Shown: piece after piece, positions 63,501 to 64,000 of the stretch | Layout: every line of letters starts with the position of its first letter | Numbering within the stretch: the stretch's first letter is position 1 | Origin: Apostichopus japonicus | Lineage: Eukaryota; Echinodermata; Holothuroidea; Aspidochirotida; Stichopodidae | DNA length: 64,000 bases | Assembly (NCBI RefSeq): GCF_037975245.1 | Contig: NC_092567.1 | Location: forward strand, 537,501 to 601,500 | Direction: 5' to 3' | The notes under the pieces: model-generated | Database searches by the model: none | Told to the model about the DNA's origin: nothing | What the model saw: only the letters and a program-made list of their open reading frames with translations | Program-made: the position numbers and the translations under genes

Positions 63501-63848
63501 GAAAGTGACAACTCCAAAGTCTCCAAGCAAAATGCAGTTGTCAGTTACTTTTTAGGGTAAGGGTTGCTTTTCTCTCCTTTTCTGGTGATTATGATCATGG
63601 CATGTAGAGAAATTTATCAATTATTTTCATTATTATTTATTACTCATGTAATTGTATCTGTTGTATGAGGATATTCCAAGTAACCTGATTTATTTTCATC
63701 ATTCAAGGGTTCTTTGTTTACAATCCAACAGGGAGTGGTGAAGCCAGATATTGTTTTCTTTGGTGAAGATTTGCCCAAGAGATTTTTCTATTATTTAAAG
63801 GACTTGCCACAGTGTGACATGGTTATTATCATGGGAACATCATTAGAG
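57440..63848 (+). CDS. SIRT3: SIRT3-like NAD-dependent protein deacylase (exons 1-7, 3' end outside window)
   Basis: Joined exons: 57440-57518, 58889-59099, 60112-60252, 61079-61311, 61412-61512, 62305-62355, 63732-63848, one frame of 311 residues so far. Motifs: [14 protein letters not shown] (NAD site), [10 protein letters not shown] (NAD/catalysis), VEAHGTF with the catalytic His, zinc-site Cys pairs CIRC and [18 protein letters not shown], and GTSLE at the edge. Sequence is closest to vertebrate SIRT3 ([20 protein letters not shown] and [13 protein letters not shown]). SIRT3 removes acetyl groups from mitochondrial proteins. The N-terminal exon [20 protein letters not shown] is basic and could be a mitochondrial presequence, but exon 1 is the least certain part. 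The second zinc pair has four residues between Cys instead of two. Roughly the last quarter of the catalytic domain lies beyond 64000. Confidence 0.93.
57519..58888 (+). other. SIRT3-like intron 1, nothing recognised
   Basis: Includes recurring ggctaggctac / gcctagcctagg motifs around 57640-57720. No element or exon was identified. Confidence 0.5.
58889..59099 (+). CDS. SIRT3: SIRT3-like exon 2, N-terminal linker
   Basis: Acceptor ctatatag, donor gtaagt. It encodes a Ser/Asn/Arg-rich linker ([40 protein letters not shown]). It is poorly conserved in sirtuins, so support comes from a long open frame and matching phases on both sides. Confidence 0.72.
59123..59500. mobile_element. hAT-like non-autonomous element (probable)
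   Basis: Begins cagtggcatcca and ends tctggcgacgccactg, inverse ends of the CAGTGGCG type also seen at 35492. The interior shares C/G-run style with that element (gagggggacaccccctcc here, ggagggggtgtccccctccc there). No clean 8-bp target duplication was found. It lies in SIRT3-like intron 2. Confidence 0.55.
59911..59955 (-). repeat. Hammerhead-like motif, third copy
   Basis: On the - strand: ctctgaagaagatcctgcaa, ggtgcgaaacgtcaggccaa. The CTGAAGA and GAAAC cores are kept, but stem II is weaker (gatcc/ggtgc) than in 31191-31283. A partial copy of the flank lies at 59843-59855. Confidence 0.55.
60112..60252 (+). CDS. SIRT3: SIRT3-like exon 3, NAD-binding motif
   Basis: Acceptor tttttag, donor gttagt. 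It encodes [40 protein letters not shown] and [19 protein letters not shown] is the conserved NAD-binding signature. Confidence 0.97.
60332..60690. mobile_element. Tc1/mariner-like MITE with perfect terminal inverted repeats and TA duplication
   Basis: The element 60334-60688 (355 bp) starts cggaagactaatgcggccat and ends with its exact reverse complement, and is flanked on both sides by TA. The interior is an A/T-rich near-palindrome of acgaaaaacaaaatttt and its inverse. No transposase is present. It lies in SIRT3-like intron 3. Confidence 0.88.
60691..61078 (+). other. SIRT3-like intron 3, right part
   Basis: No feature was recognised. Confidence 0.55.
61079..61311 (+). CDS. SIRT3: SIRT3-like exon 4
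   Basis: Acceptor tttacag, donor gtaagt. It encodes [20 protein letters not shown] through [20 protein letters not shown] to [14 protein letters not shown]. This is the strongest SIRT3 match in the gene. DFRTPGSG replaces the usual DFRSPGSG. Confidence 0.98.
61412..61512 (+). CDS. SIRT3: SIRT3-like exon 5, catalytic His and first zinc Cys pair
   Basis: Acceptor ttttaag, donor gtaaac. It encodes [20 protein letters not shown] and [14 protein letters not shown] of EAHGTF is the catalytic base, and CIRC is the first zinc pair. Confidence 0.97.
61513..62304 (+). other. SIRT3-like intron 5, nothing recognised
   Basis: A-runs at 61641-61660 and 61801-61810. No gene or repeat family was identified. 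Confidence 0.55.
62305..62355 (+). CDS. SIRT3: SIRT3-like exon 6, second zinc Cys pair
   Basis: Acceptor cggcag, donor gtaagt, 17 codons [17 protein letters not shown]. It joins the next exon as [14 protein letters not shown]. The Cys spacing is CX4C rather than CX2C. Confidence 0.95.
62356..63731 (+). other. SIRT3-like intron 6, nothing recognised
   Basis: Short tandem of atagcaacaaca near 62465-62500. No other feature was found. Confidence 0.55.
63732..63848 (+). CDS. SIRT3: SIRT3-like exon 7
   Basis: Acceptor ccaacag, donor gtgagt, 39 codons. It encodes [39 protein letters not shown]. The GTSLE ends the NAD-binding segment; remaining exons are outside the window. Confidence 0.97.
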
Positions 63849-64000
63849 GTGAGTAATTAGCCATCCACACTTCTTACTACATCAGGCATGAGCTTTCTCG
63901 CGAATTCGCGGAATATCCGTGATTTCTTTTCTACCTCAGGGACAAAAACTATTATCCTAACACACTGTAGCATACGCAAACTAGAGCCTATACCGCAATT

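Overview
This is a AT-rich, intron-rich piece of an animal nuclear genome. It holds three multi-exon genes on the + strand, one single-exon gene on the - strand, and many mobile and tandem repeats. An Amt-type (not Rh-type) ammonium transporter argues for an invertebrate. The long terminal repeat (LTR) element has integrase ahead of reverse transcriptase, a layout reported mainly from deuterostomes (Gmr1-like). I therefore infer an invertebrate deuterostome, most likely an echinoderm such as a sea cucumber. The species cannot be fixed from the sequence alone.

Layout. (1) About 1-20983 (+): the 3' 18 exons of an oxysterol-binding-protein-related protein of the ORP5/ORP8 type, with PH domain, sterol/lipid-binding ORD domain carrying EQVSHHPP, and a C-terminal membrane anchor. 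The N-terminal exons lie upstream of the window. (2) 20984-26688: intergenic, with a 136-bp tandem array. (3) 26689-27972 (-): an intronless class A GPCR of 427 residues, amine-receptor-like but with Gly where amine receptors have Asp3.32. (4) 28-36.3 kb: intergenic, with a 5'-truncated LINE flanked by a 15-bp target duplication, a 1.2-kb minisatellite, a hammerhead-like inverted repeat, a U2 snRNA-headed sequence and a hAT-like non-autonomous transposon. (5) 36328-55642 (+): a complete 11-exon ammonium transporter of 468 residues. Its fifth intron holds a complete, apparently very young Ty3/gypsy-class element (42209-50455) with two 1473-bp LTRs, a TAGGG target duplication and one long open gag-pol frame. 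(6) 57440-63848 onward (+): exons 1-7 of a SIRT3-like NAD-dependent deacylase, running off the right edge. Its introns carry a mariner-like MITE, a hAT-like MITE and another hammerhead-like motif.

All exon phases in the three multi-exon genes chain correctly, which supports the models strongly.

The most unusual signal is a recurring pattern in two unrelated genes. Exon 3' ends, with their splice donors, have been copied in tandem into the following intron: 71 bp x 10 and 68 bp x 5 in the ORP gene, 59-65 bp x 3 in the transporter gene, and a diverged 175-bp doublet in the ORP gene. Each makes an array of competing 5' splice sites, and use of the downstream copies would mostly bring in early stop codons. 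I know of no name for this pattern. It may be a local or genome-wide mode of minisatellite birth.
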